A DNA stretch of 64,000 nt, taken from Blastococcus carthaginiensis. Lineage in GTDB: Bacteria; Actinomycetota; Actinomycetes; Mycobacteriales; Geodermatophilaceae. Positions 35,665 through 44,756 of this stretch are shown here, in pieces. The position numbers and the translations under genes are program-made. Position 1 is the first letter of the stretch, and each line of letters opens with the position of its first letter. The notes under the pieces are model-generated. The model searched no databases. It saw only the letters and a list, made by a program, of their open reading frames with translations, and was not told the DNA's origin. Location: NCBI RefSeq assembly GCF_030731085.1, contig NZ_JASNFN010000003.1, forward strand, positions 43,017-107,016, given 5' to 3'.

Positions 35665-36813
35665 GTGGACTTCACCTTCGACAGCGAGCAGAACGACCTG
35701 CGGGAGGCCGTGCGCGGCCTGCTGGCGCGCGCCTACTCCGACAGCGAGCAGCGCCGGAAGGTCGTCGCCAACGACCCGGGCTTCGACGAGAAGACCTGGG
35801 CCCGCCTGGCCGAGATGGGGCTGCTCGGGCTGCCCTTCGCCGAGGAGCACGGCGGCATGGGCGCCGGGCCGATCGAGGTGGCGATCGTCGCCGAGGAGAT
35901 CGGCCGGGTCATCGCCCCCGAGCCGTTCATCGAGGCCGTCGTCCTCGCCGGCGGCCTGATCGCCGCCGTCGGCACGGACGAGCAGAAGGGCGAGCTCCTC
36001 GGGGCCATCGCCGAGGGCGCCACCGTGCCGGCGTTCGCCCACGCGGAGACCGGCACCCGGTGGAGCGCCTCCGCCTCGGCGGTCAGCGCCACGCAGTCCG
36101 GCGACGGCTGGACCCTCAGCGGCGCCAAGGAGCCGGTGCCCACGGGCGCCCGCGCCGACGTCCTCGTGGTCTCCGCCGTGGTCGACGGCGGGACCGGGCT
36201 CTTCCTCGTGCAGGGCGACGCCGGGGGCCTGACCCGCACCGGCTACCGCACGCACGACGGCACCCGGGCGGCCAACGTCCGCTTCGACGGCACCCCCGCG
36301 ACCCTGCTGGGCACCGGCGGGGACCAGACCGCCGCCGTCGAGCGGGCGCTGGCCGAGGCCCGGATCGCCTACAGCCACGAGGCGATCGGCGCGATGGACA
36401 CCGCGCTGCGCACCACCGCGGAGTACCTCAAGACCCGCAAGCAGTTCGGCGTCACCCTGAACCGGTTCCAGGCGCTCACCTTCCGCGCCGCGGACATGTA
36501 CGTGTCCCTGGAGCTGGCCCGGAGCGCCGCGCTGTGGGCCTCGATGGTGCAGGACGCCGGTGGCGACGTCGTCTCCGCCGCCGACCGGGCCCGGCTGCAG
36601 ACCAGCCGCGCCGGCCGGCACATCGGCAAGGAGGCCATCCAGCTGCACGGTGGCATCGGCGTGACCGCGGAGTACTCCGTCGGGCACTACACCAGCCGGC
36701 TCACCGCCATCGACCACCTGCTCGGTGACGGCGACTTCGCCGTCGCGCGGCTGGCCCGCACGGTAGGCGAGCGGGCGACCATCGACCCGCTGGGCGCGCC
36801 CTACGCCGTCTGA
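35665..36813 (+). CDS. Acyl-CoA dehydrogenase, PimD-like small subunit
   Basis: A 382-aa acyl-CoA dehydrogenase homologue. It has MDFTFDSEQNDLREAVRGLL at the start, LGLPFAEEHGGMGAGPIE, a divergent middle domain, then YLKTRKQFGVTLNRFQALTF and AIQLHGGIGVTAEYSVGHY. The middle domain lacks the usual substrate/FAD text, as in small subunits of heteromeric FadE pairs. GTG at 35665 directly follows the large subunit; a strong terminator follows. Confidence 0.83.
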   Translation: MDFTFDSEQNDLREAVRGLLARAYSDSEQRRKVVANDPGFDEKTWARLAEMGLLGLPFAEEHGGMGAGPIEVAIVAEEIGRVIAPEPFIEAVVLAGGLIAAVGTDEQKGELLGAIAEGATVPAFAHAETGTRWSASASAVSATQSGDGWTLSGAKEPVPTGARADVLVVSAVVDGGTGLFLVQGDAGGLTRTGYRTHDGTRAANVRFDGTPATLLGTGGDQTAAVERALAEARIAYSHEAIGAMDTALRTTAEYLKTRKQFGVTLNRFQALTFRAADMYVSLELARSAALWASMVQDAGGDVVSAADRARLQTSRAGRHIGKEAIQLHGGIGVTAEYSVGHYTSRLTAIDHLLGDGDFAVARLARTVGERATIDPLGAPYAV

Positions 36814-36826
36814 GCGGCACCCCGCC

Positions 36827-36866
36827 ACGGAGCCCCGCCCCTCGACCCCGAGGGGCGGGGCTCCGT
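36827..36866. terminator. Bidirectional terminator after the acyl-CoA dehydrogenase pair
   Basis: Perfect 18-bp stem starting ACGGAGCCCCGCCCCTCG at 36827, loop ACCC, complement to 36866. It lies between convergent genes. Confidence 0.8.
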
Positions 36867-36946
36867 CGCGCCCGGGCCGACGGTGAGCGCTGCCGAGCAG
36901 ATTCTGGCGGTGGACGTGCGCACCGGCGCACACCGTCGAGCGGCCC

Positions 36947-37783
36947 TCAGTCGCCGAGCATCGCCCGGCGGAGCTCGTCGGCGTCGGCCCGGACCTGGTC
37001 CAGCACCGGCACCACGTCGTCCTCGCGCAGCTGACCGCAGGAGAGCCGGGCGATCGGCACCGCCTCGTGGTCCTCGACGGTCAGCCGGGCGGCGACCTCG
37101 AAGGCCGCGCGGAGCAGCCCGCCCTCCACCGAGGTGGCGTCGTCGACCTGGTTGAGCCGGTTGGTCATGGTGTGCGGGAAGCCCCACTGCTCCAGCGCGA
37201 CGGCGGTCAGCCGCACGCTGTTGACGCCGTAGCGGTGCAGCTCGGCGGTGCGCCGCTGGGCGAAGTCCGGGTGCTCGGCCACCAGCGCCTCGTAGCCCTC
37301 GGGGTCGTCGTGGTGCAGCAGCGCCGCACCCATCTGGGCGAGCAGCCCCACGCAGAGCGCGTCCTGCGACCGCTCCCCGAAGCGCGGCGCCAGCGTGGAG
37401 GACGCCAGGGCCAGGCAGGTGGTCACGTCCCAGAAGTCCTCCGGCAGCCGGGACTCGTCGTCGAGCTCGGTGAGCGCGACGGTCGCCATCGTCCGGACCG
37501 TGGTGAAGCCGACGACCGTGACCGCGAACTGCAGGGAGGTGACCCGCCCGCGCATGCCGAAGTAGGCCGAGTTGGCCAGCTTCATCACCCGGCCGGCGAG
37601 GGCGACGTCGGAGGCGAGGATCCGGGACAGCACCTTGGCGCTGGTGTCGTCGGAGTTCGCCACCGAGACGATCTGCGCCGCGACCGGGCGCTGGGCCGCC
37701 ATCGTGTCGATGCCCGCGAGGACCTTCTCCAGGTCGAAGACGGGGGCCGCCTCGCCGCGGGACGGGAGCGGGGTGACGGTCAT
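36947..37783 (-). CDS. HDOD-domain signalling protein
   Basis: A 278-aa protein of which most is an HDOD domain: VAAQIVSVANSDDTSAKVLSRI, SDVALAGRVMKLANSAYFG and TSLQFAVTVVGFTTVR. HDOD proteins often follow or are fused to EAL or GGDEF modules and act in cyclic-di-GMP or stress signalling. ATG at 37783 shares ATGA with the stop of an upstream truncated EAL gene, implying they once formed one signalling operon or fused unit. Confidence 0.85.
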   Translation of the reverse strand: MTVTPLPSRGEAAPVFDLEKVLAGIDTMAAQRPVAAQIVSVANSDDTSAKVLSRILASDVALAGRVMKLANSAYFGMRGRVTSLQFAVTVVGFTTVRTMATVALTELDDESRLPEDFWDVTTCLALASSTLAPRFGERSQDALCVGLLAQMGAALLHHDDPEGYEALVAEHPDFAQRRTAELHRYGVNSVRLTAVALEQWGFPHTMTNRLNQVDDATSVEGGLLRAAFEVAARLTVEDHEAVPIARLSCGQLREDDVVPVLDQVRADADELRRAMLGD

Positions 37784-38178
37784 CGGGTGCACTCTCCGTG
37801 GGACGCGAACCAGGCGGCGGCGTCCGCCCCGGTCATCGGCGGGCTGAGGCTGAACCCCTGCAGGTAGGTGGCGCCCAGCCGGCCGAGCTCCGCGGCCTGC
37901 TCGGCGGTCTCGACGCCCTCGGCGACGGTGCTCAGGTTGAGGCTGCGGGCCAACGCGATGACGCCGGAGGCGATCTCGGTGTGCCCGTGCGCCAGCTCCG
38001 CGACGAACGACCGGTCCACCTTCAGGCAGTCCACGGGCAGGTGCCGCAGGTAGGCCAGCGACGAGTAGCCGGTGCCGAAGTCGTCGATCGCCAGCTCGAC
38101 GCCGAGGTCGCGCAGTTCGTGGAGGACCGCGCGGGCGGAGTCGGGGTCCTTCATCAGCGCCGACTCGGTGATCTCCAA
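37780..38178 (-). pseudogene. N-terminally truncated EAL-domain phosphodiesterase
   Basis: 132 readable residues match the C-terminal two-thirds of an EAL domain: LEITESALM, LAIDDFGTGYSSLAYLRHLP, LKVDRSFV, VAEGVETAEQA and GFSLSPPM. The N-terminal part with the EAL motif and first metal ligands is missing. The same frame continues upstream only to a stop at about 38213 and then meets the pntA leader. The only start is a TTG inside the domain. I read it as the remnant of a cyclic-di-GMP phosphodiesterase cut by a deletion or rearrangement. Confidence 0.75.
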
Positions 38179-38340
38179 CGCGGCGATCCGGCCCCGGCGT
38201 GCCGTGCCTCACAATTGCGCAGCCACGCACCGCGACCGTGCGTTAGCAGGCAAGATCCGTCCAACCCACCGAGCACCGCGAACGACCCCACCACCGGGGT
38301 CAGGCGACCAGGCCTGCCCACCGAGGAACGGAGCGCCACG

Positions 38341-39909
38341 ATGCAGATCGGAGTCCCGCGCGAGACGCGGCCCCGCGAGACCCGGGTGGCGGCGACACCG
38401 GCGACGGTCACGCAGCTGGTGCAGCTGGGCTACGGCGTCGTGGTGGAGACCGGCGCCGGGACGGCGGCCAGCTTCCCCGACGACGCCTACGTGGCTGCCG
38501 GGGCGCGGATCGACGCGGCGGCCGAGGCGTGGGCGGCCGAGGTCGTGCTGCGGGTGAACGCCCCCGCCCGCGACGAGATCGGGCGGCTGGCCGACGGCGC
38601 GACGCTGATCAGCCTCCTCTCCCCCACGCTGAACCCCGAGCTGGTCGAGGCGCTCGCCGCCCGCCCGATCACCGTGCTGGCCATGGACGCCGTCCCCCGC
38701 ATCTCGCGGGCGCAGTCGATGGACGTGCTGTCCTCGATGGCCAACATCGCCGGGTACCGGGCGGTCGTCGAGGCGGCCAACGTGTTCGGCCGGTTCTTCA
38801 CCGGCCAGGTGACGGCGGCGGGCAAGGTGCCGCCGGCCAAGGTGCTCGTCGCCGGTGCGGGGGTGGCCGGGCTGGCCGCGATCGGCACCGCGTCCAGCCT
38901 GGGCGCCATCGTGCGAGCCACCGACGTCCGCCCCGAGGTGGCCGAGCAGGTGCGTTCCCTGGGCGGCGAGTACGTCGCCGTCCCCGCCGGGGAGCAGGAG
39001 GTCAGCAGCGACGGCTACGCCCGCGAGATGGGCGAGGACTTCAACCGGCGGGCCGCGCAGATGTACGCCGAGCAGGCCCGGGACGTCGACATCGTCATCA
39101 CCACGGCGCTGATCCCCGGCCGGCCGGCGCCGCGGCTGCTCACCGAGGAGATGGTGGCCTCGATGCGCTCCGGGTCGGTGATCGTCGACATGGCCGCCGC
39201 GCAGGGCGGGAACGTGGCCGGCTCGGTGGCCGACGAGGTGGTCGTGACCCCCGACGGCGTCACCATCATCGGGTACACCGATCTGCCCGCCCGGCTCCCG
39301 GCGCAGGCCTCGCAGCTCTACGGCACCAACCTGGTCAACCTGCTCAAGCTGCTGACGCCCGGCAAGGACGGCCGGCTCGTCCTGGACCTCGACGACGTCG
39401 TGCAGCGGGGCATCACGGTGGTCCGCGAGGGCGAGCTGACCTGGCCCCCGCCACCCGTGCAGGTCTCGGCGGCACCGCCGCCGGCCGCTCCTCCCGCGGG
39501 GGCGACGGCGGGCACCCCCGCCGTTCCGCAGCGGACGCCCGCGCCCGGACGCCGGTTCGCCCTGGTGGGGCTCGGCGCCGCCCTGCTCTTCCTGGTCGCC
39601 GCCTTCTCCCCCGACGAGCTCCTCGGGCACCTCACGGTGTTCGCGCTCGCCGTCGTCGTCGGCTTCTACGTGATCGGGAAGGTGCACCACGCCCTGCACA
39701 CGCCGCTGATGAGCGTCACCAACGCCATCTCCGGGATCATCGTCGTCGGCGCGCTGCTGCAGCTCGGCAGCGACGACGGCGTGGTGCGCGCGCTGGCGTT
39801 CGTCGCCACGCTCGTGGCCAGCATCAACGTCTTCGGCGGCTTCGCCGTCACCCGCCGCATGCTGGGCATGTTCTCCCGCGGCCCGAGCCCGGAGAGCGCC
39901 GTCCGATGA
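38341..39909 (+). CDS. pntA: Proton-translocating NAD(P) transhydrogenase alpha subunit
   Basis: A 522-aa PntA. The NAD-binding domain I comes first (MQIGVPRETRPRETRVA, VLVAGAGVAGLAAIGTASSL at about 165-184, YTDLPARLPAQAS). A proline/alanine linker (about 385-410) and four membrane segments follow, ending before ARG-rich text. This is the fused E. coli-like form, not split PntAA/PntAB. It transfers hydride between NADH and NADP+ coupled to protons. ATG at 38341; upstream frame is antisense to the EAL remnant. Confidence 0.94.
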   Translation: MQIGVPRETRPRETRVAATPATVTQLVQLGYGVVVETGAGTAASFPDDAYVAAGARIDAAAEAWAAEVVLRVNAPARDEIGRLADGATLISLLSPTLNPELVEALAARPITVLAMDAVPRISRAQSMDVLSSMANIAGYRAVVEAANVFGRFFTGQVTAAGKVPPAKVLVAGAGVAGLAAIGTASSLGAIVRATDVRPEVAEQVRSLGGEYVAVPAGEQEVSSDGYAREMGEDFNRRAAQMYAEQARDVDIVITTALIPGRPAPRLLTEEMVASMRSGSVIVDMAAAQGGNVAGSVADEVVVTPDGVTIIGYTDLPARLPAQASQLYGTNLVNLLKLLTPGKDGRLVLDLDDVVQRGITVVREGELTWPPPPVQVSAAPPPAAPPAGATAGTPAVPQRTPAPGRRFALVGLGAALLFLVAAFSPDELLGHLTVFALAVVVGFYVIGKVHHALHTPLMSVTNAISGIIVVGALLQLGSDDGVVRALAFVATLVASINVFGGFAVTRRMLGMFSRGPSPESAVR

Positions 39910-41312
39910 CCGCCACCACCGCCGCGGCCGCGGCCTACATCGTCGCCGCCCTGCTGTTCATCCTGAGCCTGGCCGGGCTGTCGAGGCACGAGACGGCCAA
40001 GGCCGGGAACGCCTACGGCATCGCGGGCATGGCGATCGCGCTGGCCGCCACAGTCGGCCTGGCCACGCGGGACATCTCGGCCGTGGGGCTCACCCTGCTC
40101 GTCCTCGCGGTGGTCATCGGCGCGGCCATCGGCCTGTGGCGGGCGCGTGTGGTCGAGATGACCGGCATGCCCGAGCTCATCGCGCTGCTGCACAGCTTCG
40201 TCGGCCTGGCCGCGGTGCTCGTGGGCTGGAACGGCTACCTCTCCGTCGAGGGTGCCGACGGCGGCTCGACGCTCACCGGCGCCGAGGCCGGCATCCACTC
40301 CGGCGAGGTGGTGGTCGGCGTCTTCATCGGCGCGGTCACGTTCACCGGCTCGATCGTCGCCTTCCTCAAGCTCTCGGCCCGGATCAAGAGCAACCCGCTG
40401 GTGCTGCCGGGGCGCAACTGGCTCAACCTGGGCGCCCTGGCGCTGTTCGCCGTCCTGACCGTCATGTTCGTGGCCGCGCCGAACCTGCTCGTGCTCTCGG
40501 TCGTCACGGTGCTGGCCCTGGCGCTGGGCTGGCACCTGGTGGCCTCGATCGGCGGCGGCGACATGCCCGTCGTCGTCTCGATGCTCAACAGCTACTCGGG
40601 CTGGGCCGCCGCCGCGTCGGGCTTCCTCCTGGGCAACGACCTGCTGATCATCACCGGCGCCCTGGTCGGCTCGTCCGGTGCCTACCTCTCCTACATCATG
40701 TGCAAGGCGATGAACCGCTCGTTCCTCTCGGTGATCGCCGGCGGGTTCGGCAACGAGGGCGCCGCGGCGTCGTCCGACGTGGACTACGGCGAGCACACCG
40801 AGATCACCGCCGAGGAGACCGCCGAACTGCTGCGGGACGCGAAATCGGTGGTCATCACCCCCGGCTACGGCATGGCGGTCGCGCAGGCGCAGAGCGCCGT
40901 CGCCGAGCTCACCCGCAAGCTGCGCGCGCACGACGTCGACGTACGGTTCGGCATCCACCCGGTCGCCGGGCGCCTGCCCGGGCACATGAACGTGCTGCTG
41001 GCCGAGGCCAAGGTTCCGTACGACGTGGTCCTGGAGATGGACGAGATCAACGACGACCTCGCCGGCACGTCGGTCGTCCTGGTCATCGGCGCCAACGACA
41101 CGGTCAACCCCGCTGCCACCGACGACCCCACCAGCCCGATCGCCGGCATGCCGGTGCTCCGGGTGTGGGAGGCCGAGCACGTGGTGGTGTTCAAGCGCTC
41201 CATGAACACCGGGTACGCCGGCGTGCAGAACCCCCTCTTCTTCCGGGAGAACAGCCGCATGCTCTTCGGCGACGCCCGGGAGCGGGTGGAGGACATCCTG
41301 AAGGCGCTGTGA
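39906..41312 (+). CDS. pntB: NAD(P) transhydrogenase beta subunit
   Basis: A 468-aa PntB. About nine membrane segments fill the first 270 residues (HSFVGLAAVLVGWNGYL, GGGDMPVVVSMLNSYSGWA). The C-terminal NADP-binding domain III has ITPGYGMAVAQAQ, HPVAGRLPGHMNVLLAEA, IGANDTVNPAA and FKRSMNTGYAGVQNPLF. ATG shares ATGA with the pntA stop. Confidence 0.95.
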   Translation: MTATTAAAAAYIVAALLFILSLAGLSRHETAKAGNAYGIAGMAIALAATVGLATRDISAVGLTLLVLAVVIGAAIGLWRARVVEMTGMPELIALLHSFVGLAAVLVGWNGYLSVEGADGGSTLTGAEAGIHSGEVVVGVFIGAVTFTGSIVAFLKLSARIKSNPLVLPGRNWLNLGALALFAVLTVMFVAAPNLLVLSVVTVLALALGWHLVASIGGGDMPVVVSMLNSYSGWAAAASGFLLGNDLLIITGALVGSSGAYLSYIMCKAMNRSFLSVIAGGFGNEGAAASSDVDYGEHTEITAEETAELLRDAKSVVITPGYGMAVAQAQSAVAELTRKLRAHDVDVRFGIHPVAGRLPGHMNVLLAEAKVPYDVVLEMDEINDDLAGTSVVLVIGANDTVNPAATDDPTSPIAGMPVLRVWEAEHVVVFKRSMNTGYAGVQNPLFFRENSRMLFGDARERVEDILKAL

Positions 41313-41358
41313 CCTCCGCCCGGCTGTCCCACCGCGGCGGGAGCCTTACCGTGAGCAC

Positions 41359-42216
41359 ATGCGCGTTCACGGGCCGGTGCGGGAGGTGCCTCCGCCCCGG
41401 GCGCGCGACCACGTCTGCTGGGTGTTCCGCGGCGAGGAGGAGCTGGACGCCGCGGTGCTGGCGTTCGCCCGCGGCGGGCTGGACCGCGGGGAACGCCTGC
41501 TGGGCGTGGGCGACCGGGTCGTGGCGGCCGTCCGCCGTGGCGGCGCGTCCCTCGGTGACGTCGCGGCGCTCGCCGCCGCCGGCACCCTGCAGCTGCTCTC
41601 GCTGGAAGATGCCTACGCCGCCACCGGGGCGTTCAGCGCCGAGCAGCAGCGCGCCTTCTACGCCCGGGCGACCCGGGATGCCCGGGCGGAGGGCTACCGC
41701 GGGCTGCGCGTGCTCGCCGACGTCAGCGGGCTGGCCGAGGATCCCGGCGCCCGGGCGGAGCTGGCCCGGTGGGAGCACGTGGCCGACGAGTACATCGCCC
41801 GCGGGCCCGGCATGTCGGCGATGTGCCTCTACGACGGCGCCCTGCCGGCAGCGGCCCTGGACGCGGTGACCGCCGTGCACCCGCAGGTCCACGCGCCCGG
41901 CCCTCCCCCCGCCTTCCAGGTGTACTTCGACCGGCACCGGGTCGCCCTGGTCGGCGACGTCGACTCGGTGGGTGCGGAGCGGCTCGCCCGGGTCCTGGCC
42001 ACCTCGCCGGTCGAGGGCGGCACCTGCACACCGGAGCTCTCCGGCCTCGGGTTCGCCGACGTCGCCGGCTGCCGGGCGATCGCCCGCTGGCTCCGGACGC
42101 TCGCCGGCACGGGGGTGCGGGTGGAGCTGCGCGACGCCCCGCCGCTGGTGCGGCGGGCGTGGCCGCTGCTGGGGCTCGACCGGTGGGCACCCGTCGCCTT
42201 CACCACCGCCGACTGA
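41359..42216 (+). CDS. MEDS-domain protein with STAS-like output
   Basis: A 285-aa protein. The N-terminal MEDS domain has DHVCWVFRGEEELDAAVLAF, LLGVGDRVVAA and RAFYARATRDARAEGYRGLR. The C-terminal 90 residues (VALVGDVDSVGAERLARVL, LSGLGFADVAGCRAIARWLR) read like a STAS anti-sigma antagonist. Such proteins act in partner-switching with MEDS-ATPases such as that at 21311. It follows pntB by 46 bp but is functionally unrelated. Confidence 0.75.
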   Translation: MRVHGPVREVPPPRARDHVCWVFRGEEELDAAVLAFARGGLDRGERLLGVGDRVVAAVRRGGASLGDVAALAAAGTLQLLSLEDAYAATGAFSAEQQRAFYARATRDARAEGYRGLRVLADVSGLAEDPGARAELARWEHVADEYIARGPGMSAMCLYDGALPAAALDAVTAVHPQVHAPGPPPAFQVYFDRHRVALVGDVDSVGAERLARVLATSPVEGGTCTPELSGLGFADVAGCRAIARWLRTLAGTGVRVELRDAPPLVRRAWPLLGLDRWAPVAFTTAD

Positions 42217-42418
42217 CCCCGCCCCGCCTCCCTGCTGCGGCCGGGCCCGCGCCGACGTCGCACGCCGCCCGGGATCGGCCCTGGCCGGTGGCTGTATTGA
42301 GCACCGCTGCACACGCGTCACGCAGCCGGCGCGCGGCCGGCGCGCGGCCGGGCCTCCTGGGCCCGGCGCCGAGGGCGTCCTGCAACAAGGCGGGAGCCCT
42401 CCTCTGACCGCCGGCCCG

Positions 42419-43030
42419 GTGGCCTCGGTGACGATCCTCGGCGACGGCCGCCCCAGCACGGTGGCCGCCAGCGGGGAACTGGCCGTGGAGCTGGACGAGC
42501 TGCTCTACCGCCTGGGCACCGGCCCCTGCCTCGAGGCGGCCGCGCGGGGGTGCGGGGGCACGCTGTCCTACCCGCTGCCGGTGCAGGAGCTGGTCTCCGG
42601 GTCGATGAACGTCTACGCCCGGGACTTCCCGGTCGCCGACGACCGCACCCGTTCCCTGGTCTCCCGGCTCGCCGCCTACGCCGTCGGCCCGGTGTCCAAC
42701 ATGTACCTGTACGAGACCGCCGTGGAGCGGGCCGAGCACCTGCAGGCCGCCCTGGAGCACCGGGCCGTCATCGACCAGGCCAAGGGCATCCTCATGGAGC
42801 GGCAGAAGCTCACCGCCGACCAGGCGTTCCAGCTGCTGGCCCGCGTGTCGATGGAGAGCAACACCAAGCTGCGGGACGTCGCCGCGCGGTTCGTGCTGAC
42901 CGGGCAGCTACGGCCATCCTCACCGCCGCGCCCCGAGGAGTTGCGCCCGCGGCGCCGGTCGCACACGGTTTCCAGGTGGATCCCTTCCGCGGGCTCGGCA
43001 TCCCCCGCATCCCCGGGCTCGGCGAGCTGA
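42419..43030 (+). CDS. ANTAR-domain regulator with shortened GAF domain
   Basis: About 203 aa. The start of a GAF domain (VASVTILGDGRPSTVAASGE, GTGPCLEAA) jumps directly to its last part (LSYPLPV). Roughly 30 residues usually between them are missing. A normal ANTAR RNA-binding domain follows: VIDQAKGILMERQKLTADQAFQLLARVS. ANTAR proteins antiterminate transcripts by binding paired hexaloop hairpins. There is no ATG and no clear ribosome site; GTG at 42419 is the first in-frame start. The C-terminal end overlaps the next gene. Possibly decaying. Confidence 0.55.
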   Translation: MASVTILGDGRPSTVAASGELAVELDELLYRLGTGPCLEAAARGCGGTLSYPLPVQELVSGSMNVYARDFPVADDRTRSLVSRLAAYAVGPVSNMYLYETAVERAEHLQAALEHRAVIDQAKGILMERQKLTADQAFQLLARVSMESNTKLRDVAARFVLTGQLRPSSPPRPEELRPRRRSHTVSRWIPSAGSASPASPGSAS

Positions 43031-43410
43031 TCGCGCTGCTCCAGACGCAGACGGAGGCGCTGTCCCAGCTCCCCCGGACGCTGGCCGACCTCAACGGCAC
43101 GGTCCGGGAGCTCACCGCCGCCACCACCGCCGCCCGGGAGACCATCGCGTCCGCCCAGCGGATGGCCGAGCGGCTGGAGGGCCTGGTCGAGGAGCTCGAG
43201 GAGCCGGTGCGGGCCCTGCGCCCGGGCATCGAGCGGGTCGGGCGGGTGCTGGACGACCCCGCCGTCGACACCGTGCCGGAGACGTTGCGCCGCATCCACG
43301 ACGACCTGATGCCGCTGATCCACGGCCTGCGCCAGGCCCAGACCCGCATGGGCTCGGTGACCGGCCTGCTGCGCCGCCGTCCCCCCGGGGACGAGGACGA
43401 CGGCTACTGA
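42976..43410 (+). CDS. Coiled-coil hypothetical protein
   Basis: A 144-aa protein, mostly helical: an N-terminal proline/glycine part (GLGIPRIPGLGELIALL), then long amphipathic heptads (LPRTLADLNGTVRELTAATT, MAERLEGLVEELEEPVRAL). It is not recognised; the composition recalls phasin-like or granule-associated helical proteins, which is only a resemblance. The only in-frame start is GTG at 42976, inside the ANTAR gene. Confidence 0.5.
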   Translation: MDPFRGLGIPRIPGLGELIALLQTQTEALSQLPRTLADLNGTVRELTAATTAARETIASAQRMAERLEGLVEELEEPVRALRPGIERVGRVLDDPAVDTVPETLRRIHDDLMPLIHGLRQAQTRMGSVTGLLRRRPPGDEDDGY

Positions 43411-43460
43411 CCGGGGAGCTGACCACCGACCCGGTCGCGCTGCTGGTCTGCGGCCTGGCG

Positions 43461-44144
43461 GTGCTGCTGGCCTCGGTCGTCCAGACGGCGACCGGCATGG
43501 GTTTCGGCCTGCTCGCCGGTCCGCTGGTGCTGCTCGTGCAGCCTGCACTGGTGCCCGGCCCCCTGCTGGTGGGCACGCTCGCCGCGCTGCTGCCGGTGGT
43601 GTGGCGGGAGCGTGCCGCACTGGAGCTCACGGCCATGCGCGGCGCGGTGCTGGCGTCGGTCCCGGGCGTCGTCGCAGGTCTGCTGCTGTTGCAGGTGATT
43701 AACGGTCGTTTGTTGGGCATAACGGTCGCCCTCGTGGTGCTGCTGGCCTGCGGTGCGGCGCTCGCCGGGGTGCGGCTGCCGGGCGGGCGGCGGGCGCTCG
43801 CCGTCGCCGGGTTCGCCGCCGGCACGCTGTCGACGGTCGCGGCGACGCCGGGCCCGCCCCTCGTGGTCACCTACCGGGCGCCCACACCGGCCGCCCAGCG
43901 GGCGAACCTGTCGGTGTTCTTCGTCGGGACGACGCTGCTCTCCCTGGGCGTCCTGCTGGCCGGGGGCGAGCTCACCGGCGGCGGGCTGGCCGCCGGGGCG
44001 GGGCTGGTGCCCTTCGTGCTGGTCGGCTTCCTGCTCGCGGGACCGCTGCGCCGCCGGCTGGCGCTGGCGGCCATGCGCCGCGCCGCCCTGGTGCTGTGCC
44101 TGCTCTCCGGGGCGGCGCTGCTCGTCAGGTCGCTGGCGGGCTGA
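43461..44144 (+). CDS. TSUP-family (TauE/SafE) membrane transporter
   Basis: A 227-aa protein with about seven membrane segments and the two internal half-repeats of TauE/SafE exporters: QTATGMGFGLLAGPLVLL in the first half and STVAATPGPPLVVTYRAP in the second. The family exports sulfite, sulfonates or organic anions. GTG at 43461 removes part of the first helix; coding character continues some 14 codons upstream with no usual start codon, so a non-standard start is possible. Confidence 0.75.
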   Translation: MLLASVVQTATGMGFGLLAGPLVLLVQPALVPGPLLVGTLAALLPVVWRERAALELTAMRGAVLASVPGVVAGLLLLQVINGRLLGITVALVVLLACGAALAGVRLPGGRRALAVAGFAAGTLSTVAATPGPPLVVTYRAPTPAAQRANLSVFFVGTTLLSLGVLLAGGELTGGGLAAGAGLVPFVLVGFLLAGPLRRRLALAAMRRAALVLCLLSGAALLVRSLAG

Positions 44145-44147
44145 CCG

Positions 44148-44531
44148 TCACTGCTCGGCGGGGGGCTCCCGGCGGACGATGTCGCCAACGGCCTCCTCCA
44201 GCCGCGCCCACGTCCCGCTCCACTCGACCAGCGGGTCGAGGATCCGCTCGAAGACGGCGAGCTGCTGGTCGAAGGCGTCCAGCTGGGCCCGCATCGCCGC
44301 GATCGAACTGCGCTGCGCGGTCACCATCTCCTTGATCGCGCGGAGTTGGGCGGCGGACATCGCGCCGGGCGGGCTGGGCAGGGCGGGCAGCGGGAGCCGG
44401 GACGTCGCGCTGCCCGCGAGACCGCGGGCGCGGTCGCTGAAGAACCGCAGCTGGCTCACGAACTCGTCGATCGACCGGCCCACGAACCCGCCCTGCGGGG
44501 TGGTCCGGTCGTCGTCACCGGCCTCGGTCAT
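44148..44531 (-). CDS. Helical hypothetical protein
   Basis: A 127-aa soluble protein, strongly helical and acidic at the C terminus, with FVSQLRFFSDRARGLAGSAT and AMRAQLDAFDQQLAVFERIL. Not recognised. It has a similar size and helical style to the product of 42976-43410, and the two flank the TSUP gene. It converges with that gene with 3 bp between stops. Confidence 0.55.
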   Translation of the reverse strand: MTEAGDDDRTTPQGGFVGRSIDEFVSQLRFFSDRARGLAGSATSRLPLPALPSPPGAMSAAQLRAIKEMVTAQRSSIAAMRAQLDAFDQQLAVFERILDPLVEWSGTWARLEEAVGDIVRREPPAEQ

Positions 44532-44756
44532 CGCTCCCCCTCCGTCGCTGCTGCACCGACCTTAGGCAGCGCGGGCACTCCGCCGCGAGCGCGCCGCGGC
44601 GGCTCGCCCGGGCGTTCCCGGGCCGCGCGGCCGGTGCGGCCGGTGCGCCGGGGCCCGGTGGGACGGGAGGGGTGCCCACCACGCGTCGGAGCACGGACAG
44701 GGGCGCCGCCCCGCGGAAGCTGGCCCGCGGACCGACCCCGAACCCCTGGGAGACCC

